Source of the DNA: Przewalskia tangutica
Lineage: Eukaryota; Streptophyta; Magnoliopsida; Solanales; Solanaceae
DNA: 64,000 nt
Direction of reading: 5' to 3'
Assembly: GCA_029844215.1 (NCBI GenBank)
Contig: CM056731.1
Span: forward strand, 78,822,992 to 78,886,991
Part shown: positions 35,837 through 47,539 of the stretch, in pieces
Layout: each line of letters begins with the position of its first letter
Numbering within the stretch: the first letter of the stretch is position 1
Notes under the pieces: generated by a model
What the model was told of the DNA's origin: nothing
The model's database searches: none
What the model saw: only the letters and a program-made list of their open reading frames with translations
Program-made: the position numbers and the translations under genes

Positions 35837-38800
35837 TGTTATACCCCGTATTTCCAGAGTATGTACGTGAGGGCGTACGTATATAATTTGAGCCTTAAAG
35901 TAGGCATAGGTTCGAAATTTGTGCACAAGTACCGAAAAGAGTCGTTTTTCGACGAAACGTTTTACTAAACTTGCGTAGGGAAAATTCCGGCTATGTCATT
36001 TATAATTTTTGCGGATTTTTCCGAGAGACGAAACATTTTGGACCAACGGGAGGGTGACAAGTGTCACCCTCACATTGGCCGTGTCTTTGGGCGGTAATGG
36101 ACGAAAGGGTGGGGTGTAGTTGGTAGGATATTTTGTGAAAGTTGGTGTGGTACATGGATAAGGTCCACATGGTTAAATCTTGACCCTACACTTGCATGGC
36201 ACTTGGCTTGATCTTGGCCATTGGTTGGCCATTGCTTGACCTATAAATACCCCTATAAGTTGATGAATTTCTTCATCCAAAAATGTTTTCTAAGTGTTAA
36301 AATCCCTCCCCCTTTGAGAGTTGTGTTTCGTCCAAGCTCCCCCCCCTTTTGAGAAGCTTTGGCCGAGAGGGTCCCCCCCCCCCCCAGCCTAGTTGGTTTC
36401 GTATAATACCCCCCTTTGTGGTATAGAAATACTCTCCAAAGTATTGTTATAATGCCCAAATACCTTAGCCTATATACCTTGTAGTACTTTCCAAAGTTAC
36501 CTCTATACGTAGAGCCCGGAAATACTATTATATTTTCCTCGATCCACAAAAACGAAACCCTAAGGAAAACCTTCATAGTCGGTTGAAGTGTTAAGTAGAA
36601 GTTGCGTAGAACTTCTAAGGGTTGTTTGGAGCGGATTGGAGCACTCGGAGTAGGAGCTAAACGTTGCTCAAGAGCGACATTAAACTTGGATAATTTTGGG
36701 CTCATCGAGGTAAATACTACTGTCCTTCTATTGTAATTGGGAATTACATACTGTAGTAGTATAGAAATAAATATATAAGATTCATAGAAGAGAATTGAAC
36801 TGTAATAGAAGGATATTACAGAAAAGACTTGAACTGAAATCACATCAGAAGAACATAAGTAGAAGATTTAAACTGTACTTACATAGGACTGTATTTACAA
36901 TAGACTGATAACCGTATTGGTTGAATGTTCTGCGAGTAGCATGAATTACTTGGAAGGTGGACAAGGCTAGCCGGGTTATAGCCGTGGAGCATTTTGCTAA
37001 TAGTCGATAATCGTCGCGAGGTATGTGATTCTTCCTATACTATTGAGCATGAAGTATTTTAAAGGAATATATATATATTAAGTTAGAAGTACGTGTTTCA
37101 ATGTCTTTTGAATTAAGCATGAATAATAAGAATCTTGAAATATTTTAATATAGTATATATATAGTGCGGTAGGCGTCGTGTGTTAATCGAATGTAGTGTT
37201 ACGGCAATGTCATTGACTTAAGCACGAATAATAATGATCTTGAAGTATTTCAAAAGATTTAAGGAACCTTTTGAAAGAAGAGTAATGCTTGGTTTTAAAA
37301 AACATAAGAGTTATACTAGCTTTATGGGGAGTTAGGTATAACGTCTTAAGAGAGATAAAAAGAATGGTTTACTAATTTTAGAAGTTAAGAGACTTGATCT
37401 TAAAAGATAAGAGACTTAACTGAATTGAATTAATATGAATTTTGTGTGAAGCCTCATTCGTGAGTAATGAGTACTTGGTTTTAAAAGGAATAACGTTTCT
37501 TGATTTGAATCGAGAATGAGTATCGACAAACCACTGCAGCGTTAATAAAGGAAAATGTAATGAATAATGAAGTATTATTAAAACCAGTAGAAACCTCCAT
37601 CTGCATAGAAGCTAAGATGAGACAAAATGATATTACATTTTCTAGATCATGGCTGCTTTAATAAATGGTTATAAACAAGAATAAACTGCTCAGACATATG
37701 GCCTATGTTACTCAATTGTTTTAAAAGAGATTAAGACATTGAACTATGAAACCTTTCTAAAAAGAGACTTGAGTAAATTGAAATTAGGCAAACTGGAACT
37801 TTAGGGAAAAGAAAGGCGTTGTTTTGTCTTAAATTGGTTTAAAACATAAGGTGTTATAACAGCTTTATGGGAAGTGAGCTATAACGACTTTATGAAAAAG
37901 GGTTTTATCATTGGTTTTTATGTGGTAACTTGACTTTAAAAAGGAGAAGTGTTTTGGTCTAAAAAGAAGGCATGGTATTGCCTTGATTTGGTCTTAAAAA
38001 GGAAAGTATGGAAGTTGTTTTGCTTTACTTAAAAGATGTAAGTCACTCTATTTTTATACTACGGGTATCGGGTGACTTTTATAAAAGGAATGGATCTCTT
38101 TAAAAGGAATTTAACGTACGTAGTACTTTAGGGTTAAAACCCGAACTTTGACATAAAATGAAAGTACCTTGAGTTGTGTATAACTTGCCTATGCTTGTTG
38201 TTGTGAAACTTGCCTATGATTGTTGTTGTGAAACTTGTCTATGCTTGTTGTGATAGCCTTTGTTGTGCAAGAATTGTGTTTCTATTCTACCGCGTCTCTC
38301 GATGGAGGGTCGGTTGACTTGTTGAGAACTTAATTGGGCGTCTTGCGGCGTGTGGCGAATTCCGCAGTGCGCTCGCATTGATAATGTTATTTCTGCTATC
38401 GCTTTGGGACATACTGACACGATGTGTGCGCACGGGGTATGCTCCATTTTTGATTGCTGTCTTGTTGTTTCCTTTTGGACATCTCGACACGATCGTGGCG
38501 CGCGGGTATCTTCCATTTGATTCTTTGTCTTGTTGTTTCCTTTTGGACATACTGACACGATGCGTGGCGCACAGGTATGGTTCCATTGGGATTGCTGTCT
38601 TGATTGGTTCCTTTTGGACATACTGACACGATGCGTGGCGCACGGGTATGGTTCCATTGGGATTATTATTCCATGGACTAGCTCTCCATGAGGTTTTACT
38701 GTTTGGCCTTGGTATCTGGTAGTCGGCTTTCGTACTTGCCAGTGTCGCCGTGGGTTGGTTGTATTGTATTGTTAGTACGGCTTTGGCATCAGGTAGGACT

Positions 38801-39440
38801 TGGGGTGCAGGTGTACTTCTTGGTGTTATAATATCATAGACTGCCGGCAGTGAGGAAGGTATTCCACGGGCATGATTGATGTGGAGGGCGTGAGGCCCTG
38901 ACTTGATATAACTGTTATATGTGTATCGTAGTTTGGTTATCATACATGTCTCGCTTTATATAGGCGCTATGATTTCATTTCTGATATTTTCTGATTTCAC
39001 ATACTTGGTACTGTTATCGACCTCGCCCGAGGCTGCGTTAAATCTGCAGTAAGTGTCAGTATCGATCCATTTTAGGATCACCTTTCGGCGTCTTGGGAAG
39101 CTCAGTTCCTTGAGGCTTATCTTTGGTATGTTACCACGAGTGCAGTAGGTTCTTGTACATTCAGGGGTATGGCGGGGCCCTGTCCCGTCATAGTTGTTGT
39201 ATAAATCTTAGAGGTCTGTAGCACTGTTGTGGGCAGGGTTGTAAGGATTGTAACTGTTCAAATGTCTATGTATATATATATGCTGAAAGGTAACCGTTTT
39301 GGTTGGCATGTTCTCTTTCTTCTTGATCCATATCTATTTATATGTTTAAAGTTTTTATTTCCGCTGGTTTTCTCTGATGTTGTATCACTAGGGTGCCCGG
39401 GGTAAGGCACCAGTCACGGGCCCGGGTTCGGGTCGTGACA
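35837..39440 (+). mobile_element. Solo LTR S2 (3,604 bp) inside E2 gag, TSD AACTG
   Basis: A plus-strand LTR from TGTTATACCCCG to GGGTCGTGACA, flanked by AACTG at 35832-35836 and 39441-39445. It interrupts gag: codons on either side join with the one target copy removed. The U3 dyad is at 36051-36070, the TATA box at 36242-36249, and C-rich runs at 36335-36385. A ~70-bp minisatellite lies at 38408-38665. A 196-codon antisense frame spans 36253-36843. It is inserted in the opposite orientation to E2. Confidence 0.95.
38408..38665. repeat. ~70-bp minisatellite in S2
   Basis: Four units starting GACATACTGACACGAT (second unit GACATCTCGACACGAT) at 38408, 38478, 38546 and 38617 (steps 70, 68, 71). 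The same unit on the other strand makes up the arrays at 49823-50080 and 55590-55850. S2 therefore shares its minisatellite type with E4. Confidence 0.9.
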
Positions 39441-39691
39441 AACTGGGCCATCTCCTTGTAACACATCTCTTCTGCTCCAGGCTGTGGGACTGGAGGCTCA
39501 GGTACTGTGGTCTCAGCAGCCACTGCTGCGGCTCTAAACTCTACTGAGGCTGGCGTCGTCGCAAAACTCTCCGTCTGAAGCACTATCTCAGGTAATGACT
39601 GGGCATGCGCCCCCGTACTCCTCTGTATCCTACTAGCAGTTTCCTCGGCTGCCTTGCCCATCTGGGGCCGGGTTGCCTTGCGCGGAGGCAT
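39441..39691 (-). pseudogene. gag: gag of E2, N-terminal part
   Basis: The gag start MPPRKATRPQMGKAAEE at 39689-39691 leads through an Ala/Pro-rich stretch (EFRAAAVAAETTVPEPPVPQ, GAEEMCYKEMAQ) to the S2 insertion at 39440. The frame is open throughout and continues into the LTR until a stop at 39338. This N-terminus is the cleanest of the gag-only copies. Confidence 0.88.
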
Positions 39692-39894
39692 AACTGGTAA
39701 AAACGAAATGCGTCAGAGGGGTCCAACTTATAACACAGCTCTAAGGCACGATCTCAGAATGAGAAGAATGGAAACCAATCCTAAATGTTCTGCAGCCTCC
39801 TGATTATAGATGTGGTGCACAACACACCGATAATCAAGACTCTACTAGACACGGTCTGTAGACACTTTCAGGACTAATCGCTCGATACCACTTT
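39692..39894 (-). other. E2 leader and primer-binding site
   Basis: A conserved leader of ~200 bp. The primer site TGGTATCGAGCG is complementary to 39879-39890, four bases from the LTR. An in-frame upstream open stretch (HIYNREA...) appears in X0, E3 and E4 and is leader rather than gag. Confidence 0.8.
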
Positions 39895-42800
39895 TGTCAC
39901 GACCCGATCCGGGCGCGTGATCGTGCTACCGGGCACCCTAGTGATACAACATCAGAGAAAATCAGCGGAAATAAAAACTTTAAACATGAAACAAGAGATA
40001 TGAATAAAAACAGGCCAACCAACCGGTGACCTTTTTGCATATATACTAAAAGCTGAGCGATTACATCCTTACAAACCACGCCTTGGCGATTACTACAGAC
40101 CTCTAGAGTTTTTATACAACATGACGGGACAGGGCCGCCATACCCCAATGTACAAGTACCTACGGTGACGTGGACTATACTAAAGATAAGCCTCGGAGAA
40201 ACGGAGCTTCCTAATCTGTTGGCGTGATCCTATGGCGAGGATCAACGGCGGTGTACCTACTGCGGCATGAACGGCCCCAAGGAGGTCGATAACAGTACCA
40301 AGTATGTGGCCCGAAAATCACGTAAATGAAATCATAGCAGTCTATATAAAGCAGGAGACATGTATGATAACCAAACTACAGTCCATAATAAAAAGCAGTC
40401 ATGTAAGTCAGGGACTCACGCCCTCAGAGTCATCACTCAAATATAACTATGGGTCTCACGCCCTCAACATCAATCATGCCCGTGGAATACCTTCCTGCTG
40501 GCGATCATGATATAATAACACCAAGGGTACACATGAACACCAAGTCCTACACGAGTCATAAACCGTGCGGGGCAAGTCGAAGGCTTACTACCGAATACCA
40601 AAGCGCATCATCAATCGATCGGCAAGTACGAAAGCCAACTACGGATACCAAAGCCGTACTAACAATACTAAACAATCAAACCACGGAGCGTCACGGGGCA
40701 AGTCTGAAGCCAACTACGGATACCAAGGCCGTGTCACGTGTTGGCCGGGGCAAGTACGAGCTAACTACGGATACCAAGGCCGTATCACGAGACTCGCCAC
40801 GAAGGCGTCGGGCAATACGAAGCCAACTACGGATACCAATGCGTGTCACGTAGCGGCCAATCTGGGGCTACGGCTACGAGGCGTATCACGAGACTTCGCC
40901 AAACCGCTGAGCAGGGCAAGTGTGAAGGCTAACTACCAGTACCAAGGCCGAATCAGCCATGAGGCGGGGCAAGTCTGAAACCACCGATACCAAGGCGAAT
41001 CGGTAAAAACCTCGTGGAGAGCTAGTCCATGGAATAACACTATCAACGGAGGCGTGCGGTGGAATTCTCCGTCACCGCAGACGCCCAAGTAATATCATAA
41101 CAAATCGATCGGCCTCCATTGAGACGCGGTGGTATAGAAATACAATACTAGCACGACAAGGCTATCACACGCAAACATAGGCAAGTTACACAAAACTCAA
41201 GGTACTTTCATTTTATGCCAAAGTCGGGTTTTTAACCCCGCAGTACTACGTCGTTAAATTCTTTTAAAGGATCCATTTCTTTTACAAAGGTCACCCGATG
41301 CCCGTATTATAAAAATAGAGTGACTAACATTTTTAAGTAAACCAAAACAACTTCCATACCTTCCCTTTTTAACCCAAAACACTTCTCCTTTTAAAATCAA
41401 GTTACAACATTCTTTTCCAAAGTTCAAGTTTGCCTAATTTCAAATATTCACGTCTCTTATTTTCGAAAGATTTCATAGTTCATAGTATTAATCATTTAAC
41501 AACATAATTCTCTTTTAAAACATTTTGAGCAACATATGCCTTATGAGGGATTTTTTGTTTATAACAATCTTATTAAAGCAGCCATGATCTAGGAAATGTA
41601 ATACAATTTTGTCTTATCTTAGCTTCTATGCTGATGGAGGTTTCTACTGGTTTTAATATAATTACTTATTTGTCAATACATTTTCCTTTATTAACACGGC
41701 AGTGGTTCATTCGATACTTATTCTCATTTAGAAATCAAGAAAACATTATTATTTAAAAACCAAGTACTCATTACTCACGAATGAGGTTTCACACTTCTAA
41801 ACAACTTTCATATCAATTCGATTAAGTCAAGTCTCTTATCTTTTAAGATTAAGTCTCTTAACTTCTAAAATCAATAAACCATTCTTTTTATTTCTCTTAA
41901 GTCGTTATACCTAACTTCCCATAAAGCTAGTATAATTCTTAAGCTTTTAAAACCAGGTATTACTCTTCTTTCAAAAACGATTCTTAATTCTTTTGAAATA
42001 CTTCAAGATTCTTATATTATTTAAAACTCAAGTCAAAAGACATCAAGTAAAACCACGTTCGATTAACACACGTCGTCTACCGTACTATATATATTCTTTT
42101 AAAATATCATGCTCAAGAGGATAGGAAGAATCACATACCTCGCGACGATTATCGACTATTAGCAAAAGCTCCAAAATCGTAATCCGCTAGCCTTTTCCAC
42201 CGCCGAGTAGAATACGCTACTCGCAAAGATTCAACCTATATCGGTCAAATAAGTCTATCAACATCTAGACTACTCTGCAGAATAATTCTAGATACAGATT
42301 CCTTTATTCTACGGAAAATTGGGCAGCACTTCCCTACCCGCCAATCTACACAAGTCTACTGTAGATACAGTCATATGTAAGTACAGTTCAGTCTTCTTCT
42401 TCTTAATATTCTTCTGATGTGATTTCAATTCAATTCTCTTCTCTTATACCATCCTTCTATATATCTTATACTCATTTCTATACTACTACAGTATGTAATT
42501 TCCAATTACAATAGAAGGACAAGAGTATTTACCTCGATAAGCCCAAAATTATCCAAGTTTTAATGTCGATCCTGAGCAACGTTTAGCTCCTAATCTGAAC
42601 GCTCCAATCCACTCCAAGAAACCCTTAGAAGTTCTACACAACTTCTACTTAATACTTCAACTCGCTATGAAGATTTCCTTAGGGTTTCGTTTAGTGGCTA
42701 AAGGAAGTATAATAGTATTTCTGGGCTTTTTGTATAGGTGTAACCTTGGAATACTACAAGGTATTTGGGCCAAGGTATTTTGGAATAGTAACAATACTTG

Positions 42801-43395
42801 GAGAATACTTTTCTACCAAGGGGAGGGTATTTCTGAAAACTACTAGCGAGGGAATGTTTGGCCAAGGCCTCTCAAAGGGGAGGGCCTTGGGCGAAAACTA
42901 CTAAGGGGAGAGGTTTTAGACTTGGAATTTCAAGTGAGGATGAAGAAATAGTCTTGCATTAGAGGGGTATTTATAGGACATTCAATGGCCAAGATTAAGC
43001 CAAGTGGTGGGCAAGTGTAGGGTGAAGATTTGGACATGTGTTTATGGGCCCCACTTGCTCATCTACTACACAAAATATCTACAAAATATCCTACCTAATC
43101 CTTGACCAAAAACAAGGCAACAAAAACGTGCCAATCGTCCAACAATTACCGCCCACTTGAGGGTGACACTTGTCACCCTCTCGTTGGTCCAAAATATTTC
43201 ATCTCTCGGAAAAATCCGCAAAAATTATAAATGTTGCAACCGTATTTTTCCCTTCGCAAAGTCCGGAAAACGTTTCGTCGGAAAACGATTCTTTTCGCTA
43301 GTTGTGCACAAAATTTCGTCCCTTAGTCTACTTTAAGGCTTAAACTTTGGTACGTACGCCCTCACGTACATACTCTGAAAATACGGGGTATAACA
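39895..43395 (-). repeat. E2 5' LTR (3,501 bp)
   Basis: Complete LTR partner of 30286-33832. It begins TGTCACGACCCG next to the PBS spacer and ends GGGGTATAACA at the ATGCT target copy. The TATA box is at 42968-42975 and the U3 dyad at 43160-43179. Length and block order match the 3' LTR. In the TATA-downstream zone the G runs are much shorter than in the 3' LTR (e.g. 4-5 instead of 10-12 G). Confidence 0.93.
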
Positions 43396-43400
43396 ATGCT

Positions 43401-43594
43401 TTTGTCTTAAGATTGGTTTAAAAATAAGGTATGGAAATTGTTTTGGTTTACTTAAAAGATAGTTACTCTATTTTGATACTACGGGTATCGTGTGACTTTT
43501 GTGTGAGTAACTTGACTATGTTGGCTTGTGATAGCCTTGTAATACTTTCTTGTTGGTTTGATAAGTAAACATGTTATGATGCTATGTGTGTTAG
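43401..43594 (+). repeat. LTR V, part 2
   Basis: Resumption of plus-strand LTR V after E2: TTTGTCTTAAGATTGG follows the target ATGCT. It includes a block (GATAAGTAAACATGTTATGATG) that is the reverse complement of part of the E1 LTR (about 22371-22410). It is cut at 43594 by E3, with candidate target GTTAG (43590-43594). Confidence 0.75.
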
Positions 43595-46500
43595 TGTCAC
43601 GACCCGAACCCGGGCCCGTGACTGGTGCCTTACCCCGGGCACCCTAGTGATACAACATCAGAGAAAACCAGCGGAAATAAAAACTTTAAACATATAAATA
43701 GACATGGATCAAGATGAAAGAAAAGCAGGCCCCAAAGCGGTTGCCTTCAAAGATATATATATATAAACATTTGAGCGATTACAATCCTTACAACCCCGCC
43801 AACAATTACTCTGCACCTCTAAGATTTATACAACAACTATGACGGGACGGGGCCGCCATACCCAGAATGTACAAGAACCTCTGACATCGTGGTAACATAC
43901 CATGATAAGCCTCAGGAAGGCAGACTTCGAGGCTGAAGGTGATCCTAAAGCGGGGATCGATACCGATGTACCTACTGCGGCATGAGCGGCCCCGAAGGAG
44001 GTCGATACAGTGGTACCAAGTATATGAAGCGTAAACATCGTAAATGAAATCATAATAGTCTATATAAAGCAGAGACATGTATGATAACCAAACTACGATT
44101 CACAACATAAAAGCGATCATGTCAGTCGGGGACTCACGCCTCAAAGTCATCTCATGCGTGGAACTCCTTCCTCACCGCTGCGATCTAGGTACAAATCATG
44201 TGATACGTATAACATGTCTCGGCCCGTCATGGACCCAAAGATAGAAACGTGTGGAATACATTCCGGTTCATCTCATGAACTTCGGTAGTCGGATGGAATA
44301 CATTCCGGTCCATCCTGGGACGCGGTAGTCGAGTGAAATACATTCGGTTCATCCATGAACACGGTAGTCGAGTGAAATGCATTCGGTTCATCCATGAACA
44401 CGGTACTCGAGTGAAATACATTCGGTTCATCCTATGAACGCGGTAGTCGAGTGAAATACATTCGGTTCATCCCGTGAACGCGGTGGTCGAGTGAAATACA
44501 TTCGGTTCATCCCGTGAACGCGGTAGTCAGTGAAATACATTCCCGGTTCGTCCCATGAACGCGGTAGTCGAGTGAAATACATTCCTTGCACAACAAGTCT
44601 ATCACACGCAAACATAGGCAAGTTACACACAACTTAAAGTACTTTCATTTTATGACAAAGTCCGGGTCTTAACCCTAAAGTACTACGTACGTTAAATTCC
44701 TTTTAAGAGATCCATTCCTTTTATAAAAGTCACCCGATACCCGTAGTATAAAAAAATAGAGTGACTTACATCTTTTACGTAAACCAAAACAACTTCCCTT
44801 TTTAAAGTCAAGTTACCACATTAAAACCAATGATAAAACCCTTCTTTTGTTTTCATAAAGTCGTTATAACCAACTTCCCATAAAGCTGTTATAACACTTT
44901 ATGTTTTAAACCAATTTAAGACAAAACAATGCCTTTCCTTTCCCTACAGTTCCAGTTTGCCTAATTACAATTACTCGAGTCTCTTTATTTTAGAAAGGTT
45001 TCATAGTTCAATGTCTTAATCTCTTTTAAAACAATTAAATAACATATGCCATAGGTGTGAGGAGTTTATTCTTGTTTATAACCATTTATTAAAGCAGCCA
45101 TGATCTAGAAAATGTAATATCATTTTGTCTCATCTTAGCTTCTATGCAGATGGAGGTTTCTACTGGTTTTAATAATACTTCATTATTCAATACATTTTCC
45201 TTTATTAGCTGCGATGGTTTGTTCGATACTCATTCTGATTTCCGAAATCAGTAAAACATTAGTCCTTTTAAAAACCAGGTACTCATTACTCACGAATGAG
45301 GTTTCACACAAAATTCATATTAATACATTCAAGTCAAGTCTCTTATCTTTTAAGATCAAGTCTCTTAACTTATAAAATCAGTAAACCATTCTTTTTATCT
45401 CTTTTAGACGTTATACCCAACTTCCCATAAAGCTAGTATAACTCTTAAGCTTTTTAAAACCAAGCATTACTCTTCTTTCAAAAAGGTTTCTTAAATCTTT
45501 TGAAATACTTCAAGATCATTATTATTCAGGCTTAAGTCAAAAGACATTGCCGTGACACTACATTCAGTTAACACACGTACGTCTACCGTACTATATATAC
45601 TCTTTTAAAATATTTCAAGATTCTTATTATTCAGGCTTAAGTCAAAAGACATTGCCACACGTACGTCTACCGTACTATATATATATTCCTTTAAAATACT
45701 TCATGCTCAAGAGTATAGGAAGAATCACATACCTTGCGACGATTATCGACTATAAGCAAAAGGCTCCACGGCTATAACCCGGCTAGCCCTGTCCACCTTC
45801 TAAGTAGCACATGCTACTTGCAGAACATTCAACCAATAAAGGTTATCGATCACGTAAATACATCTATGTAAATACAGTTTAATCTTCTATCTTAATATTC
45901 TTCTGATGCGATTTCAGTTCAAGTCTATTCTGTAATATCCTTCTATTACAGTTCAATTCTCTTCTATGAATCTTATAATCATTTCTATACTACTACGGTA
46001 TGTAATTTCCAATTACAAAAGAAGGACAGTAGTATTTACCTCAATGAGCCCAAAATTATCCAAGTTTAATGTCGCTCCTGAGCAACGTTAAGCTCCTACT
46101 CCGAGTGCTCCAACCCGCTCCAAACAACCCTTAGAAGTTCTACGCAACTTCTACTTAACACTTCAACCGACTATAAAGGTTTTCCTTAGGGTTTCGTTTA
46201 GTGGCTAAAGGAAGTATAATAGTATTTTCTGGGCTTTTGTATAAGTGTAACCTTGGAAATACTACAAGGTATTTGGGCCAAGGTATTTGGACATTAAAAC
46301 AATACTAGGAGAGTATTTCTATACCACAACAAGGGGTATTATACGAAAACAACTAGGCTAGGGGGACCTCTCGGCCAAACTTTATCAAGGGGGTCTTTGA
46401 ATGACGAAAGCTTAGCGAGGAGAGGGAGTGATTTTTAACACTTAGCAAATGATTTTAGGATGAAGAAGTTCATCACTTAGGGGGGGTATTTATAGGTCAA

Positions 46501-46898
46501 GAAATGGCCAACCAATGGCCAAGATTCTTCCAAGTGTTAGGCAAGTGTAGGGCTAGGATTAAGCCATGTGCACCTTATCCATCTACCACCAAAATATCCT
46601 ACCAACTACTTGACAAAACAAGCCACAATTCGTCCACCATTGCCGCCCAACTTCATCCAATGTGAGGGTGACACATGTCACCCTCCCGTTGGTCCAAAAT
46701 GTTTCGTCTCTCGGAAAAATTCGCAAAAAATATAAATGACATAGCCGAAATTTTCCCTTCGCAAGTTTAGTAAAACGTTTCGTCGAAAAACGACTCTTTT
46801 CGGCACTTGTGCCCAAATTTCGAACTTAGCCTAACTTTAAGGCTTAAATTATATACGTACGCCCTCACGTACATACTCTGGAAATACGGGGTATAACA
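43595..46898 (-). repeat. E3 3' LTR (3,304 bp)
   Basis: TGTCACGACCCG to GGGGTATAACA, followed by TTCTCCCCTCC. It carries a 39-40 bp minisatellite (44252-44590) and a palindrome at 44879-44903. It also has the ~105-bp duplication at 45507-45690 shared with X0, a U3 dyad at 46665-46684 and a TATA box at 46487-46494. Confidence 0.92.
44252..44590. repeat. 39-40 bp minisatellite in E3 LTR
   Basis: About eight units such as CATTCGGTTCATCC at 44341, 44380, 44419, 44459 and 44499. Each unit contains the short hairpin GGTTCATCCCGTGAACG or a close form. It is the full-length relative of the 33-bp unit of S1. Confidence 0.9.
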
Positions 46899-47539
46899 TT
46901 CTCCCCTCCTTAGAAACATTCGTCCCGAATATTCCTTCTCAAGACGGATAACGATAAAGTTCCTCTAACAAGTTTCCCACGCCACACCTAGCCACGAAAT
47001 AACACACGTTCTCTTCCTTCCTTACTCGTCGTGCCCTTCTCGAACACTTGAACTCTTCTAGTATACGTATCACACTTCAGTCATTGCTTTAGTTCCCAAA
47101 ACTTTGGAGTCACCACCTCCAAACTTGGTCATCTTACTAGCCTCAATCTCCCTTAAGGCCATTCCCGGCCTTCACGATCCGCTTCTGGTCGAACGCATCC
47201 ACGAACTCATACGATGGTCATCTGAACTTGGGCCTAGCACTCTCGTGACCCTACCACTGGCGGGACCACCAGAGTGACCCCACCTCGAAGCAGGCGCGGG
47301 TTGGCCGCAACATGGCCCCAACCCGACCCACTTAACGCGTGACTCTTGTTCCCGATCCGAACAATCTTACCTATCCAGTCATGAAAGCTACCACTTCCAT
47401 TTTACACTACGAGATTTTCCCACCATCACTCCACGTATACTTACACATTCGACAAAGATCACTTGCAAAATTTTGTACATAGTACACAACATATAATCAT
47501 TGCATCACGTATGCAAAACTCAGAAGGTTAAGGATATAC
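46899..47539 (-). other. E3 3' non-coding internal region
   Basis: PPT complement and the non-coding stretch common to the gag-only elements, with a deletion of roughly 150-200 bp near 46990-47010 and another near 47480 relative to E2. No coding potential seen. Confidence 0.65.

Larger units (their letters stand above)
30286..43395 (-). mobile_element. E2: gag-only (TR-GAG-like) element, TSD ATGCT
   Basis: A complete minus-strand element flanked by ATGCT at 30281-30285 and 43396-43400. Both LTRs (3.55 and 3.50 kb) begin and end properly. The internal region, after subtracting solo LTR S2, is only ~2.45 kb. It holds PPT, a non-coding stretch, a gag remnant, leader and PBS, but no pol. It fits the non-autonomous TR-GAG class described in plants. 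It must have used RT and integrase from a relative such as E1. Confidence 0.93.

Noticed and set aside
35642..35926. A possible gag variant with a new N-terminus.
   Set aside because: The first third is antisense S2 LTR sequence; it is a junction product of the S2 insertion.
38214..38943. 147- and 218-codon frames on the minus strand of S2.
   Set aside because: They are readings through the ~70-bp minisatellite (repeated RHASCQYVQK-like units); not conserved as proteins in E4.
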